A stretch of DNA of 64,000 nt from Bacteroidota bacterium. Its GTDB lineage: Bacteria > Bacteroidota > Bacteroidia > AKYH767-A > 2013-40CM-41-45. The translations under genes and the position numbers were made by a program. This document shows positions 27,373-36,475 of this stretch, piece after piece. The notes beneath the pieces were generated by a model. It had not been told where the DNA came from. It ran no database searches and saw nothing but the letters and a program-made list of their open reading frames with translations. Numbering within the stretch: the stretch's first letter is position 1; each line of letters opens with the position of its first letter. The DNA lies in the NCBI GenBank assembly GCA_016720655.1, contig JADKKE010000005.1:62001-126000 (forward strand), read 5' to 3'.

Positions 27373-28686
27373 ATGAATCAACCCAATGTTCCTTTGGAAA
27401 AATGTTATCGTCTGCTAAAGCAGGTCGACATTTTTCATCATGTTCCTTCAGCAGTACTGGAGGATCTTGCAAAGAAAATGATCCTTGCCTCCTATGCTCA
27501 GGATTCACTTATCATCCTGAAAGGAGAGCCCGGCAACTCCATGTACCTGGTTATTGAAGGCAAGGTGAAAATCCATGACGAGGAACACAACGTTGCAGAA
27601 ATGGGCACAGGCATGTTGTTCGGTGAGATGAGTATTCTTGACTGGGAACCCCGTTCCATGTCAGTAACGGCTTTGTTACCGACTACAGTAGGCATCATTC
27701 ATCAGACAGACTTTTACCAGGTTGTGAAAGACCATCCGGATACGATGAAGGATATCGTGAAGGTCTTGTCGAGCAGGTTAAGGAATCAGAATTCGACACT
27801 CATAGCGCAGCTTCGTTCACGACACCAGGAATTGGAGAAGCTCGTTGACGAAAAAACCAGAGATCTTCAGATAAAAAACCGTGAGCTTACCGAATTATTG
27901 CAACAACTTACCTCCACACAGGAACGACTGGTGACGCAGGAAAAACTCGCTTCGCTTGGTCATTTAACAGCGGGAATTGCCCATGAAATTCAAAATCCAC
28001 TCAACTTCGTTAATAATTTTTCTGAACTCTGTCTGGAGTTAATCCGGGAATTGAGTGAAGAGAAAAATGATGATGAAAGAAAAGCCTTACTCAGCAACCT
28101 CGCAAACACAGTAAATAAAATTCACAAGCATGGCAAGCGTGCCGACAGCATCGTTCGGAATATGATGTTGCACAGTCGGACCGGGTCTTCCGAAAAGACC
28201 ATTGCTGATCTGAATAAATTATCGGAAGAATACCTCCATCTGGCATTTCATGGTATCCGGGCAAAAGATCCTTTGTTCCAATGCCAGCTTGAATTTTCAC
28301 CGGACCCGGATCTCCCGCCAACAGCCATCGTTCAGCAGGATATCAGTCGTGTAATTCTGAATCTCCTGAGCAATGCATTTTATGCCGTCAACAAAAGGAA
28401 GAAGTCTGGTGAAGCTGGATTTCAGGCAACGGTGAGACTAGCCACCCGATACAAAAATGGATGGGCTGAAATCCGTATAGAAGATAACGGTACGGGTATC
28501 CCTGCCAATCTTCTCGAAAAAATCTTCCAGCCATTCTTCACAACAAAACCAACGGGAGAAGGAACAGGTCTCGGTTTATCGCTAAGCTTTGACATCATCA
28601 CCAAGGGGCATGGAGGAACTTTTAATGTGGAAAGTGCAGAAGGAAAAGGAACAACATTTATAATCACACTTCCAATCACTCCTTGA
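27373..28686 (+). CDS. Soluble histidine kinase with cyclic nucleotide-binding domain
   Basis: A 437-residue protein without signal peptide or membrane helix. Residues about 15-135 form a cNMP-binding beta-roll of the CRP type: FGEMSIL followed by EPRSMSVTA matches the phosphate-binding cassette, with its Glu and Arg present. A coiled coil (about 145-195) joins this to a kinase domain: His204 in AHEIQNPLNFVNNFSE, N-box LNLLSNAFYAV, DNGTGIP and GTGLGLSLSFD. The kinase half is closely related to those at 25067 and 31061. Binding of a cyclic nucleotide may control phosphorylation of a nearby receiver; whether this organism makes cAMP or another ligand is not shown here. It is followed by a bidirectional terminator. 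Confidence 0.9.
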   Translation: MNQPNVPLEKCYRLLKQVDIFHHVPSAVLEDLAKKMILASYAQDSLIILKGEPGNSMYLVIEGKVKIHDEEHNVAEMGTGMLFGEMSILDWEPRSMSVTALLPTTVGIIHQTDFYQVVKDHPDTMKDIVKVLSSRLRNQNSTLIAQLRSRHQELEKLVDEKTRDLQIKNRELTELLQQLTSTQERLVTQEKLASLGHLTAGIAHEIQNPLNFVNNFSELCLELIRELSEEKNDDERKALLSNLANTVNKIHKHGKRADSIVRNMMLHSRTGSSEKTIADLNKLSEEYLHLAFHGIRAKDPLFQCQLEFSPDPDLPPTAIVQQDISRVILNLLSNAFYAVNKRKKSGEAGFQATVRLATRYKNGWAEIRIEDNGTGIPANLLEKIFQPFFTTKPTGEGTGLGLSLSFDIITKGHGGTFNVESAEGKGTTFIITLPITP

Positions 28687-28707
28687 TTTTCACTGGCGAA
28701 AAGGCAT

Positions 28708-28740
28708 AAAAAAAGCGGAACCAATGGCTCCGCTTTTTTT
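28708..28740. terminator. Bidirectional terminator between kinase and SWIB genes
   Basis: Seven A, stem GCGGA-CC / GG-TCCGC with AAT loop, then seven T. The symmetry serves both the plus-strand kinase (ends 28686) and the minus-strand SWIB gene (ends 28754). Confidence 0.88.
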
Positions 28741-28753
28741 ATGCTAGAATGTA

Positions 28754-29134
28754 TTAAGACAGGTGCTTGTTAACCAACTTGGTCATTTCAAACATTGATA
28801 CCGTCTTTTTACCACCAAAGACTTTCTTCAGGTTGTCATCAGCATTGATGTTACGGCGCTCTTTAGCATCCTGGAGTTTGTTCTTTTTGATGTAATCCCA
28901 GAGGCGTTTAGTCACCTCAGTACGTGGAAGTGGTTTACTGCCAACGATTGGTTGCAACAATTCACTGATGTTCATCGGCTTCATGAATGCAGCATTTGGT
29001 TTACGCTTTACCTTTGCCTTTGGCTTTGCAGCTGCTTTGGCTTTAGGTTTTGTAGCGGTTTTAGCTTTTGACTTAGACTTTGTTTTTGACTTTGCCTTTG
29101 CCGGAGCTTTCTTTTTCGCTTTTTTGGTTGCCAT
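28754..29134 (-). CDS. SWIB/MDM2-domain protein with histone-like Lys/Ala tail
   Basis: A 126-residue basic protein in two parts. Residues 1-46 are almost only Lys, Ala, Thr, Ser and Pro in repeated KAK and KPKAK patterns, like the tail of histone H1 or bacterial histone-like proteins. Residues about 50-126 are a SWIB domain (MNISELLQPIVGSKPLPRTE ... KRLWDYIKKNKLQD ... FGGKKTVSMFEMTKLVNKHL), a fold best known from eukaryotic SWI/SNF complexes and found in chlamydiae and Bacteroidota. The tail should bind DNA without specificity; the SWIB part may mediate protein contacts. A role in nucleoid packaging is plausible but not proven. It is a single gene with its own terminator. Confidence 0.88.
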   Translation of the reverse strand: MATKKAKKKAPAKAKSKTKSKSKAKTATKPKAKAAAKPKAKVKRKPNAAFMKPMNISELLQPIVGSKPLPRTEVTKRLWDYIKKNKLQDAKERRNINADDNLKKVFGGKKTVSMFEMTKLVNKHLS

Positions 29135-29679
29135 GTTTAAAATGGTTTAGGGTTAATCTATAGTGCAAATCAACAAAGTAATCTCGACCGAAAGCTACTC
29201 GTGTCAGAGAAGTTTTCCACAATCGTTGTCAATTCTCAGAGGGAGAATCGTGTCCAAGGCTTGCTGGATGGGCGATTAAAAGGTATCGAAGAGGCTGCTT
29301 CATTCCATAATTATTTCAAATCAATGCGTCGGAAATGAGCCACCATGGCTGATTTTAGCAAGAATAGGATAATTCCCCCTCTGAAAGTCTGTTCCGCGAT
29401 TCCGGTTAATATTTCTTCCGGGAAAACCTGTTCGAAAATAATTAACAATTTGTCCTGTGAATACCTCCTCTTGTCCCCTCTTTTTTACCACTTGTACAGT
29501 GCAGATTCCCCGGTGACACCGCTGAACTTACTTTGCAGCCATGCCTTTACTATTGAATCTGAAATGCATTCTTTCACTCTGTAAAAAGCCCATTATTTCT
29601 TGTCCATTGACCAGAAGTTTGATATTATTGTATTCCTTACTCTAACAGGTTTCCCCCCTTACCTCCTTCTCCTTCCTAC
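29135..29679. other. Divergent intergenic region between SWIB and MORN genes
   Basis: A 545-bp stretch with no supported gene. Frames present are short and lack any family-like pattern. It must hold the promoters of two divergent genes. I see no repeats of the heptamer type here and no strong hairpin. Confidence 0.5.
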
Positions 29680-30897
29680 GTGAGCCACAAACGAATTCAT
29701 TTCCTTTCTTTCATTCTTTGTCTGCTGATCAGCGGAACTGCCCTTGCTCAACAGGATAGTTCCATGATGAGTAAGGTAAAAGTCGGCTGCCTTAGCGGAA
29801 ATTGCGAAAACGGACAAGGGACGTATCGCACCAGTGCAGGGAACATTTATACCGGTCCTTTTGTGAATGGGAAATACTTTGGTGCAGGCAAGATGACCTA
29901 CCGTGACGGAGATGTGTACGAAGGTAATTTTGAGAATGGAAAAATGCATGGACACGGGCTGTACCTCTATCGGGACGGGAGTGTGTATGATGGAAATTTT
30001 GCAAATGGAAAAATGGATGGAGAGGGTTCTCTTACTTATCTCAGCGGGAACAGATATGTCGGCTCCTTCATGAACAATCAAAAATTCGGAACCGGGACAT
30101 TCTGGTTCAGTGACAGCAGCCGTTATGAAGGCGGGTTTGTAGCAGACCGTATGGATGGCATAGGCAAATGGTATTATCCGAACGGCGATAAATACGAAGG
30201 AGCATTCAGCAAAGGAAAACAAAATGGAAAAGGAGCTTATTTCTATCGTGACGGGAATAAATACGAAGGCGATTTTGTGAATGGAAACTTTCAGGGCAAT
30301 GGTGTACTTTCTTTGAATGACGGAAGTTATTATGAAGGAGAATTCAGTCGTGATAACCCACATGGATTCGGGATCTTCTATTATGTGAATGGAGATATTT
30401 ATTCCGGGCAATTCGAAAATGGAGCCTATGGCGGTTGTGGTACATACTATTATGCAAATGGTGACCGATACGAAGGTGACTATATGGGAAATGTATCTCA
30501 CGGAACAGGTACTTTCCTTGAAGCAGATGGAGGTGCTTCAAAATATCATTACGATCACGGAACCATTATCGGAGAAGGTACTCAGGTGGCAAATGCATCC
30601 TTTCCTGTTTCCAGAAACCTGCCTGTAGAAAATACAACGGTCGCATCACCTGTGAGTCCTGCGACGCCGAAAGAAGAAATAGCTACTAAGGAGACGGGCA
30701 CCAGCAGCACACCGCTGGTCGAGGAAACCAAAACAAAGGAAACACCTGTCAAGGAAACTATCGTGGAAAAACCGATTACTCAGGAAGCCATCGCCATGAC
30801 AACGAAACCTTCTTCAGTAACCAATACGAGTGGAACTATTTGTCCGGTTTGCCGAGGGAAAGGAAAAATCACCCAGGCAGAAATCAGAAAAAAATAA
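29680..30897 (+). CDS. Exported MORN-repeat protein
   Basis: A 405-residue protein starting at GTG (29680), with a signal peptide (about residues 1-23, ending ALAQQ). About ten MORN repeats of 22-23 residues follow (about 40-300; units such as YEGNFENGKMHGHGLY and YEGDFVNGNFQGNGVL). The C-terminal 100 residues are rich in Thr, Glu, Lys and Pro (low complexity), ending with CPVCRGKGK, one half of a DnaJ-type zinc motif. MORN repeats bind membranes or proteins in other systems. The frame ends inside a run of seven A; removing one A fuses it to the next short frame, which carries a second CxxCxGxG motif. The protein may therefore really be about 450 residues with a complete zinc-binding pair. 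Confidence 0.85.
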   Translation: MSHKRIHFLSFILCLLISGTALAQQDSSMMSKVKVGCLSGNCENGQGTYRTSAGNIYTGPFVNGKYFGAGKMTYRDGDVYEGNFENGKMHGHGLYLYRDGSVYDGNFANGKMDGEGSLTYLSGNRYVGSFMNNQKFGTGTFWFSDSSRYEGGFVADRMDGIGKWYYPNGDKYEGAFSKGKQNGKGAYFYRDGNKYEGDFVNGNFQGNGVLSLNDGSYYEGEFSRDNPHGFGIFYYVNGDIYSGQFENGAYGGCGTYYYANGDRYEGDYMGNVSHGTGTFLEADGGASKYHYDHGTIIGEGTQVANASFPVSRNLPVENTTVASPVSPATPKEEIATKETGTSSTPLVEETKTKETPVKETIVEKPITQEAIAMTTKPSSVTNTSGTICPVCRGKGKITQAEIRKK

Positions 30898-30898
30898 A

Positions 30899-31033
30899 AT
30901 GGTTACAAAAGATATCAGCAATGGACTTGGACCCAGAAACTTCGTTACCTATTCTGTGAATGAAGTTGTTCGCCCTGCAGGAAATGTCAGCTGTGGACGC
31001 TGTGGTGGTTCCGGAAAATTGCACGAAGAATAA
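30899..31033 (+). CDS. Short zinc-motif protein or C-terminus of the MORN protein
   Basis: From an ATG at 30899, one base after the MORN stop, 44 residues end in CGRCGGSGKLHEE. CGRCGGSG is a CxxCxGxG zinc-knuckle half as in DnaJ. The MORN protein ends with the matching half CPVCRGKG. A one-base change in the intervening A7 run would join them, and six other such errors seem to exist in this window. I favour the view that this is the true C-terminal end of the MORN protein; a separate small gene is the alternative. Confidence 0.5.
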   Translation: MVTKDISNGLGPRNFVTYSVNEVVRPAGNVSCGRCGGSGKLHEE

Positions 31034-31060
31034 AACATCCCAAAATCCGGGAATCAGTAT

Positions 31061-34000
31061 ATGAAAAAGATTTTTCCCCTCTTGATTATACTCTTCTGTA
31101 CCCTTGAGGGTTCAGCAGAGGGAAAACTAGCCTCATCGCTCCGATTTGGAAGAATTTCTGTTGACAAAGGACTTTCGCAATCCACTGTATTCTGTAGTTA
31201 TCAGGATAGTCAGGGCTTTCTTTGGTTTGGAACCGATGATGGTTTGAATAAATATGACGGATACAATTTCGAAGTATACAAATTCGATCCTACTGACACC
31301 AAAACACTTTCCAATAATAGTGTTCATGTCATTTTTGAAGACAGTAAAAAAAATCTTTTCGTTGGTACTGACCTTGGGTTAAATCTCTACAATCCGCAAA
31401 ACGGCTCGTTCCGGCGTTTTCAGAATATTCCCGGCGATCCTGCCTCGATTAGCAGCAATATCATTTCATCAATTGCAGAAGACAAGGATGGTGTTGTTTG
31501 GATAGGCACAAGCAAAGGGTTGAATGCATTAAATACAGAAAACTTTAGTTTTTCAGTAAACCACAGTAACAAAGCAAATGTATCCACCCTCAGCAGTGAT
31601 GTAATTTCCTGTTTATTGGTTGACAAATCCGGAACAGTATGGGTAGGAACGGCTTCGAATGGGATCAATGCATTTGATCCGAAAACAAAAAAGTGTACAC
31701 GTTACACCAGTATCCCGGGAGATAAAAATTCACTCAGTGAAAACGACATCACAACTATTACACAGGACCGTAGCGGAAATCTTTGGATCGGTACTGTGAA
31801 TGGCGGAGTGAATGTAATGAATGTGAGCAGCCGGCAATTCATACACTATACAACTGAAAATGGTTTATCAAACAACAGTATTTTCAGTGTTCTGGAAGAT
31901 CAGGAAGGTATCTTCTGGATTGGAACTCTGGGAGGTGGATTGGATGCACTCGACAGGGCAACCGGGCGCACAATGAATTACAAGTTCGACCCACTCAATC
32001 TTGAATCGATTTCAAATAATAAAGTATGGAGCATTTTTGAAGACAAAGCTTCCACACTCTGGTTCACTACTTCGGATGGAATCAGTTATTTCAACCGAAC
32101 CATTGGAAAATTTGTAACGCATAAGGTAAGCCAGGGAGAAGGCGGGGATGCCAACAACAGTATTTTTGCTGTGAATGAAGATCACGAAGGAAATATCTGG
32201 GTAGGTGTTTTGGGCGGCGGTTTGAATGTTTTCAGCCGCACAGACGGGAGATTTGTGAACGAACGTTTTCCATCGTTGAATAATCCTTTGCTACGCTTCA
32301 ATAATATTTTTGCGATTGAGGAAGACCGAACAGGAATGTTGTGGATTGGGACAGCGGATGGTCTCATTAGTTACGATCGCAAGAGCGGTGCAGTAACACA
32401 ATTCCGCCACAACCCTTCAGACAAATTTTCTTTGAGTAATAATTATGTCCGTTGTATCAAAGAAGACAAGTCGGGAACCTTGTGGATTGGCACCCATGGT
32501 GGTGGGTTGAATGCATTTGACAGAACTCAAAAGAAATTCAAGGTCTACCGCAACATCCCGGCAGATGCGACTTCACTCAGCGCAGACGTTGTGCTCACTG
32601 TCTGTGAAGATAAAGACGGACAAATCTGGGTGGGAACGTATGGAGGCGGGCTGAACAAACTGGATAGAACAAGCGGAAAATTCACTTCCTTTCATTTCGA
32701 TCCGAATGACAGCAAAACAATCAGCAGCAATTTTATTCATTCGATATTTCAGGATGCTTTGGGCAAACTGTGGATCGGAACATATGGTGGAGGCATTAAT
32801 GTATTTCAGCCAGAGGATTTGTCGTTCATACATTACACAGAGAATAACGGTCTGCCCAACAATGTCGTGAACGGAATTCTCTCAGACGAAAAAGGAAATT
32901 TATGGGTGAGTACCAATAATGGGGTCTGCAAAATCCTGCCTGAAAAGACCTCTTCGAATTCGATGACATCCACACGAAGTTATAATTTGCAAGATGGTTT
33001 GCAGAATAAATTAAACGAAAATGCCTGTTGTACGGGATTTGGTGGCTGGATGTTTTTTGGAGGAAGCAATGGTTTGAATGCATTTCATCCCGACAGCATC
33101 CACGACAACACTGCGATACCACCGGTAGTGATTACGCGGTTTTACCTTTTTGAAAAACCGGCCCGAATGGACACTCTTATTTCGAGTGAACACAAACTGG
33201 AACTGAATTACAAACAAAACTTTTTTTCCTTCGAATTCGCGGCTCTCAACTTTATCCTTCCGGCCAAAAACAGGTATTATATTATGATGGAAGGTCTCGA
33301 CAAAGACTGGATTTACCGGGACAATCAACGTATTGCAACCTATACCAATATTGATCCGGGCCATTATACCTTCCGGGTGAAAGCATGCAATAACGACGGA
33401 GTTTGGAACAACGAAGGCATCGCCATTGAAATTACAATTGAACCACCCTTCTACCGCACCTGGTGGTTTACGGGTTTAAGTGCATTATTGATTACACTTC
33501 TGATTTTTATTTACATCCGCATCCGAACAAATACTCTCGTGAAACAAAACATTGTTCTGGAAGACAAAGTAAATTCCAGAACGGCAGAGTTACAGGACAA
33601 AAATATTGAGCTCACCAAAACGATGGATAATCTCCGTTCCACGCAAACACAGCTGGTACAATCGGAGAAAATGGCTTCCCTTGGACAGCTTACAGCAGGA
33701 ATTGCCCATGAAATACAGAATCCGCTTAATTTTGTCAATAATTTCTCGGAACTTTCGGTAGAATTGCTGAATGAATTTGAAACCGCTCCGGAGCCTGAAC
33801 AAAAAGAGATCGTTGGTGATCTGAAACAGAATCTTGAAAAAATTGTTTTGCATGGAAAACGAGCCGACAGCATTGTGAAAGGAATGTTGCAGCACAGTCG
33901 GGCTTCATCGGTTCAAAAGCAAGCAACAGACATTAATAAGTTGGTCGAGGAGTTTTTCTCTCTTGCTTACCATGGAATGAGGGCAAACGATCCCGGATTT

Positions 34001-34408
34001 AATTGTGCAATGCAGAAACAACTGGACCCAAAAATTCCTGAACTCACGATTATCCCACAGGATATCAGCCGTGTGATTTTAAACATCTTCAACAATGCAT
34101 TTTATGCTGTTGACGAACGAAAAAAATCAGGTGAAAAGAATTATCAGCCAACCGTTTCGATTACAACACAATTGACCGGCAATAAAGTTCGCATCTCGAT
34201 TCATGACAATGGAAAAGGCATAGCGAAAGACATCCGTGACAAGATTTTTAATCCGTTCTTTACAACAAAACCAACCGGCAAAGGAACCGGACTGGGATTG
34301 TCGATCAGTTACGATATCATTGTGAAAGGACACGGAGGAGAAATTAATGTCGATTCTGTTCCGGGTGAATATTCCGAGTTTACCGTAATTTTACCTGTTA
34401 AAACCTGA
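31061..34408 (+). CDS. Beta-propeller sensor histidine kinase (two-component regulator propeller, Y_Y_Y)
   Basis: A 1,115-residue inner-membrane sensor. Signal peptide (about 1-20), then about 14 propeller blades (residues about 25-640) with the repeated ending of the type LWIGTYGGGLNAFD, a Y_Y_Y domain (about 720-790, with KDWIYRDNQRIATYTNIDPG), a membrane helix (about 800-822), coiled coil, and kinase with His883 in AHEIQNPLNFVNNFSE, N-box ILNIFNNAFYAV, DNGKGI and GTGLGLSISYD. The layout matches the sensor half of Bacteroidota hybrid two-component systems that respond to glycan pieces, but there is no fused receiver or AraC domain. The receiver gene 11 bp downstream is the likely partner. 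The ligand is unknown; no polysaccharide-degrading genes lie nearby. Confidence 0.9.
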   Translation: MKKIFPLLIILFCTLEGSAEGKLASSLRFGRISVDKGLSQSTVFCSYQDSQGFLWFGTDDGLNKYDGYNFEVYKFDPTDTKTLSNNSVHVIFEDSKKNLFVGTDLGLNLYNPQNGSFRRFQNIPGDPASISSNIISSIAEDKDGVVWIGTSKGLNALNTENFSFSVNHSNKANVSTLSSDVISCLLVDKSGTVWVGTASNGINAFDPKTKKCTRYTSIPGDKNSLSENDITTITQDRSGNLWIGTVNGGVNVMNVSSRQFIHYTTENGLSNNSIFSVLEDQEGIFWIGTLGGGLDALDRATGRTMNYKFDPLNLESISNNKVWSIFEDKASTLWFTTSDGISYFNRTIGKFVTHKVSQGEGGDANNSIFAVNEDHEGNIWVGVLGGGLNVFSRTDGRFVNERFPSLNNPLLRFNNIFAIEEDRTGMLWIGTADGLISYDRKSGAVTQFRHNPSDKFSLSNNYVRCIKEDKSGTLWIGTHGGGLNAFDRTQKKFKVYRNIPADATSLSADVVLTVCEDKDGQIWVGTYGGGLNKLDRTSGKFTSFHFDPNDSKTISSNFIHSIFQDALGKLWIGTYGGGINVFQPEDLSFIHYTENNGLPNNVVNGILSDEKGNLWVSTNNGVCKILPEKTSSNSMTSTRSYNLQDGLQNKLNENACCTGFGGWMFFGGSNGLNAFHPDSIHDNTAIPPVVITRFYLFEKPARMDTLISSEHKLELNYKQNFFSFEFAALNFILPAKNRYYIMMEGLDKDWIYRDNQRIATYTNIDPGHYTFRVKACNNDGVWNNEGIAIEITIEPPFYRTWWFTGLSALLITLLIFIYIRIRTNTLVKQNIVLEDKVNSRTAELQDKNIELTKTMDNLRSTQTQLVQSEKMASLGQLTAGIAHEIQNPLNFVNNFSELSVELLNEFETAPEPEQKEIVGDLKQNLEKIVLHGKRADSIVKGMLQHSRASSVQKQATDINKLVEEFFSLAYHGMRANDPGFNCAMQKQLDPKIPELTIIPQDISRVILNIFNNAFYAVDERKKSGEKNYQPTVSITTQLTGNKVRISIHDNGKGIAKDIRDKIFNPFFTTKPTGKGTGLGLSISYDIIVKGHGGEINVDSVPGEYSEFTVILPVKT

Positions 34409-34419
34409 AACCAAGCATT

Positions 34420-34797
34420 ATGATTAAAATGTTAGTCGTCGATGACGAACAGGATGTGGAGATGTTGTTCTCCCAACGTTTTCGGAAAGAATTAAAAAAC
34501 GGAGAAGTTCTTATTCACTTTGCCTTTAGTGGCGAGGATGCACTGCAATTTTTACGGACACTGGACCCGTTCGATCTCGTTTTAGTGCTTAGTGACATCA
34601 ACATGCCGGGCATGACCGGCCTGGAATTACTGCGCATCATTCGCACAGAGTTTCCTACCTTACGGGTGATGATGGTGACTGCCTATGGCGATCAGAATAA
34701 TTTTGACAACGCAGTGGCGATCGGAGCCAATGACTTTGTCACCAAACCGGTTGATTTCTCCTTACTAAAGGAAAAGATTTACAAGTTAGCACCTTGA
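34420..34797 (+). CDS. Single-domain response regulator
   Basis: A 125-residue receiver domain with no output domain. The acidic pocket VVDDEQD (residues 6-12), phosphorylation site Asp59 in LSDINMPGM, Thr in MVTAYGD and Lys in TKPVD are all present. It starts 11 bp after the propeller kinase and precedes the hybrid kinase by 43 bp, so it is probably in one operon with both. It resembles the first receiver of the hybrid (QRFRKE/QRFRHK and DVEML/DLELL), which suggests duplication. It may pass phosphate to the HPt protein or act by protein contacts, in the manner of CheY. Confidence 0.9.
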   Translation: MIKMLVVDDEQDVEMLFSQRFRKELKNGEVLIHFAFSGEDALQFLRTLDPFDLVLVLSDINMPGMTGLELLRIIRTEFPTLRVMMVTAYGDQNNFDNAVAIGANDFVTKPVDFSLLKEKIYKLAP

Positions 34798-34840
34798 AAA
34801 AGCGATGGACTTTTCAATCATTAATAAAGGATAGATAACG

Positions 34841-36475
34841 ATGAACAGTGTGGATGGCCCTGCAAAAATTCTGGTCGTTGACGACGAGCCGGATCTGGAA
34901 TTGCTGATTCGTCAGCGTTTCCGTCATAAGATCCGGAGCAACGAACTTACTTTTGAATTTGCTGGAAACGGAGTGGAAGCATTGAGGAAACTCAGCATGG
35001 ATGCTGACTCCTATGATATGGTCCTTACCGACATCAACATGCCGGAGATGGATGGCTTGTCTTTATTGGTAAAGATCAAAGAACAGTTCGCTCATCACAA
35101 GGCAGTAGTGGTGAGTGCGTACGGTGACATGGAAAATATCCGTACAGCAATGAACAGGGGTGCTTTTGATTTTATCACCAAGCCCATCGATTTTACAGAT
35201 CTGGAAACAACAATAAATAAAACGATCGCTGAAATCCGGCTGATCCGGCAAGGTCAGGTTGCACGGCAGAAATTGGCAGAAACGATTCTTGCCAAAGAGA
35301 TCGCCGAACTTGAACGCCTGAAAGCGGAGCAAAGCGAGAAATTCAAGCAACAGTTTCTGGCGAATATGAGTCATGAAATACGCACCCCGATGAATTCGGT
35401 AATCGGGCTCACCAACCTGTTGGTAAAAACACAACTGGATGATCAACAAAAAAAATACCTGAATGTAATTAAGAAGTCGTCCGAGAATTTGCTTGTCATC
35501 ATCAACGACATTCTGGATCTTTCTAAGATCGAAGCAGGGAAAATGGTATTTGAAAAAACACCATTCTTTGTCGCGGAATCACTGGACACCGTCTTTCATA
35601 CTTTGCAGTTCAGATCCGATGAAAAAAAATTGGCCTTTGCCATTGATATCAAACCCAATGTACCTCACGCCCTGCTTGGTGATCCCGTGCGTTTGAACCA
35701 AATCCTGATCAATCTTGCAGGGAATGCTATCAAATTTACAGAGAAAGGTTCGGTTACAATTACCGCAGATGAATTGAGTCGAAACGGCGATCAGAGTATT
35801 ATTGAATTTGCAATCCGCGATACAGGAATCGGAATCGCGGAAGATGGATTGAATAAAATATTTGAAAGTTTCTCTCAGGCCAGTAATGATACAACCAGAA
35901 AATTTGGTGGAACCGGATTGGGGCTTACTATTTCAAAACAGCTTATCGAATTGCAAGGTGGAAGTATCTATGTAAGCAGTGAGCTTGGCAAAGGAACTAC
36001 CTTCAGTTTTAAAATTCCTTTTCATATTGCGTCCGAACAGGAATCCGGAGCGGGGAAAGACGAAGCGACTGAAATTAATCGTGATGATTTGAAAGGGTTG
36101 AGGATCTTGCTGGTGGAAGACAATCCATTTAACCAAATGGTAGCCGTAGACACATTGAATGACCTTCTCCCTGAACCATTCATTGAAGTTGCGGAGAACG
36201 GCCTTGAGGCAATTCATCACTTGTCAGCTGCCGATTTCGACGTGATTTTAATGGATATTCAAATGCCTGAAATGGACGGTTTCGAAGCCACCCGAAAAAT
36301 CCGCCAGGATCTGCCGGCTCCGAAACACATGACTAAAATAATGGCCATGACTGCCAATGTGACGAAGGATGAAGTAGATAATTGTTTTTCTTCCGGAATG
36401 GATGAATATATTGCAAAGCCATTTGACCCCCAGGATTTACTTGGCAAATTGTGGAAGCTAAAGTTCAAGGTTTAA
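34841..36475 (+). CDS. Hybrid receiver-histidine kinase-receiver protein
   Basis: A 544-residue cytosolic protein. Order: receiver 1 (about 8-125, Asp64 in LTDINMPEM), coiled coil (about 130-168), HisKA with His178 in ANMSHEIRTPM, ATPase domain (N-box LINLAGNAIKF, DTGIGI, GTGLGLTISKQL), then receiver 2 (about 420-540, Asp472 in LMDIQMPEM). Its kinase domain belongs to the common hybrid type and differs from the three AHEIQNPL kinases nearby. Receiver 1 likely accepts phosphate from another kinase and gates this one; receiver 2 would hand it to the HPt protein encoded 162 bp downstream. The last codons, AAG GTT TAA, belong to the heptamer repeat that follows. Confidence 0.9.
   Translation: MNSVDGPAKILVVDDEPDLELLIRQRFRHKIRSNELTFEFAGNGVEALRKLSMDADSYDMVLTDINMPEMDGLSLLVKIKEQFAHHKAVVVSAYGDMENIRTAMNRGAFDFITKPIDFTDLETTINKTIAEIRLIRQGQVARQKLAETILAKEIAELERLKAEQSEKFKQQFLANMSHEIRTPMNSVIGLTNLLVKTQLDDQQKKYLNVIKKSSENLLVIINDILDLSKIEAGKMVFEKTPFFVAESLDTVFHTLQFRSDEKKLAFAIDIKPNVPHALLGDPVRLNQILINLAGNAIKFTEKGSVTITADELSRNGDQSIIEFAIRDTGIGIAEDGLNKIFESFSQASNDTTRKFGGTGLGLTISKQLIELQGGSIYVSSELGKGTTFSFKIPFHIASEQESGAGKDEATEINRDDLKGLRILLVEDNPFNQMVAVDTLNDLLPEPFIEVAENGLEAIHHLSAADFDVILMDIQMPEMDGFEATRKIRQDLPAPKHMTKIMAMTANVTKDEVDNCFSSGMDEYIAKPFDPQDLLGKLWKLKFKV

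Noticed and set aside
29659..30501. A 280-residue minus-strand frame opposite the MORN gene
   Set aside because: The periodic MORN codons keep the opposite strand free of stops; the product is a repetitive Ile/Val/His-rich string with no known pattern.
31061..34408. Full hybrid two-component system (sensor, kinase, receiver and AraC in one chain)
   Set aside because: The protein stops after the kinase ATPase domain; receiver domains are in separate genes and no AraC-type output domain is present.
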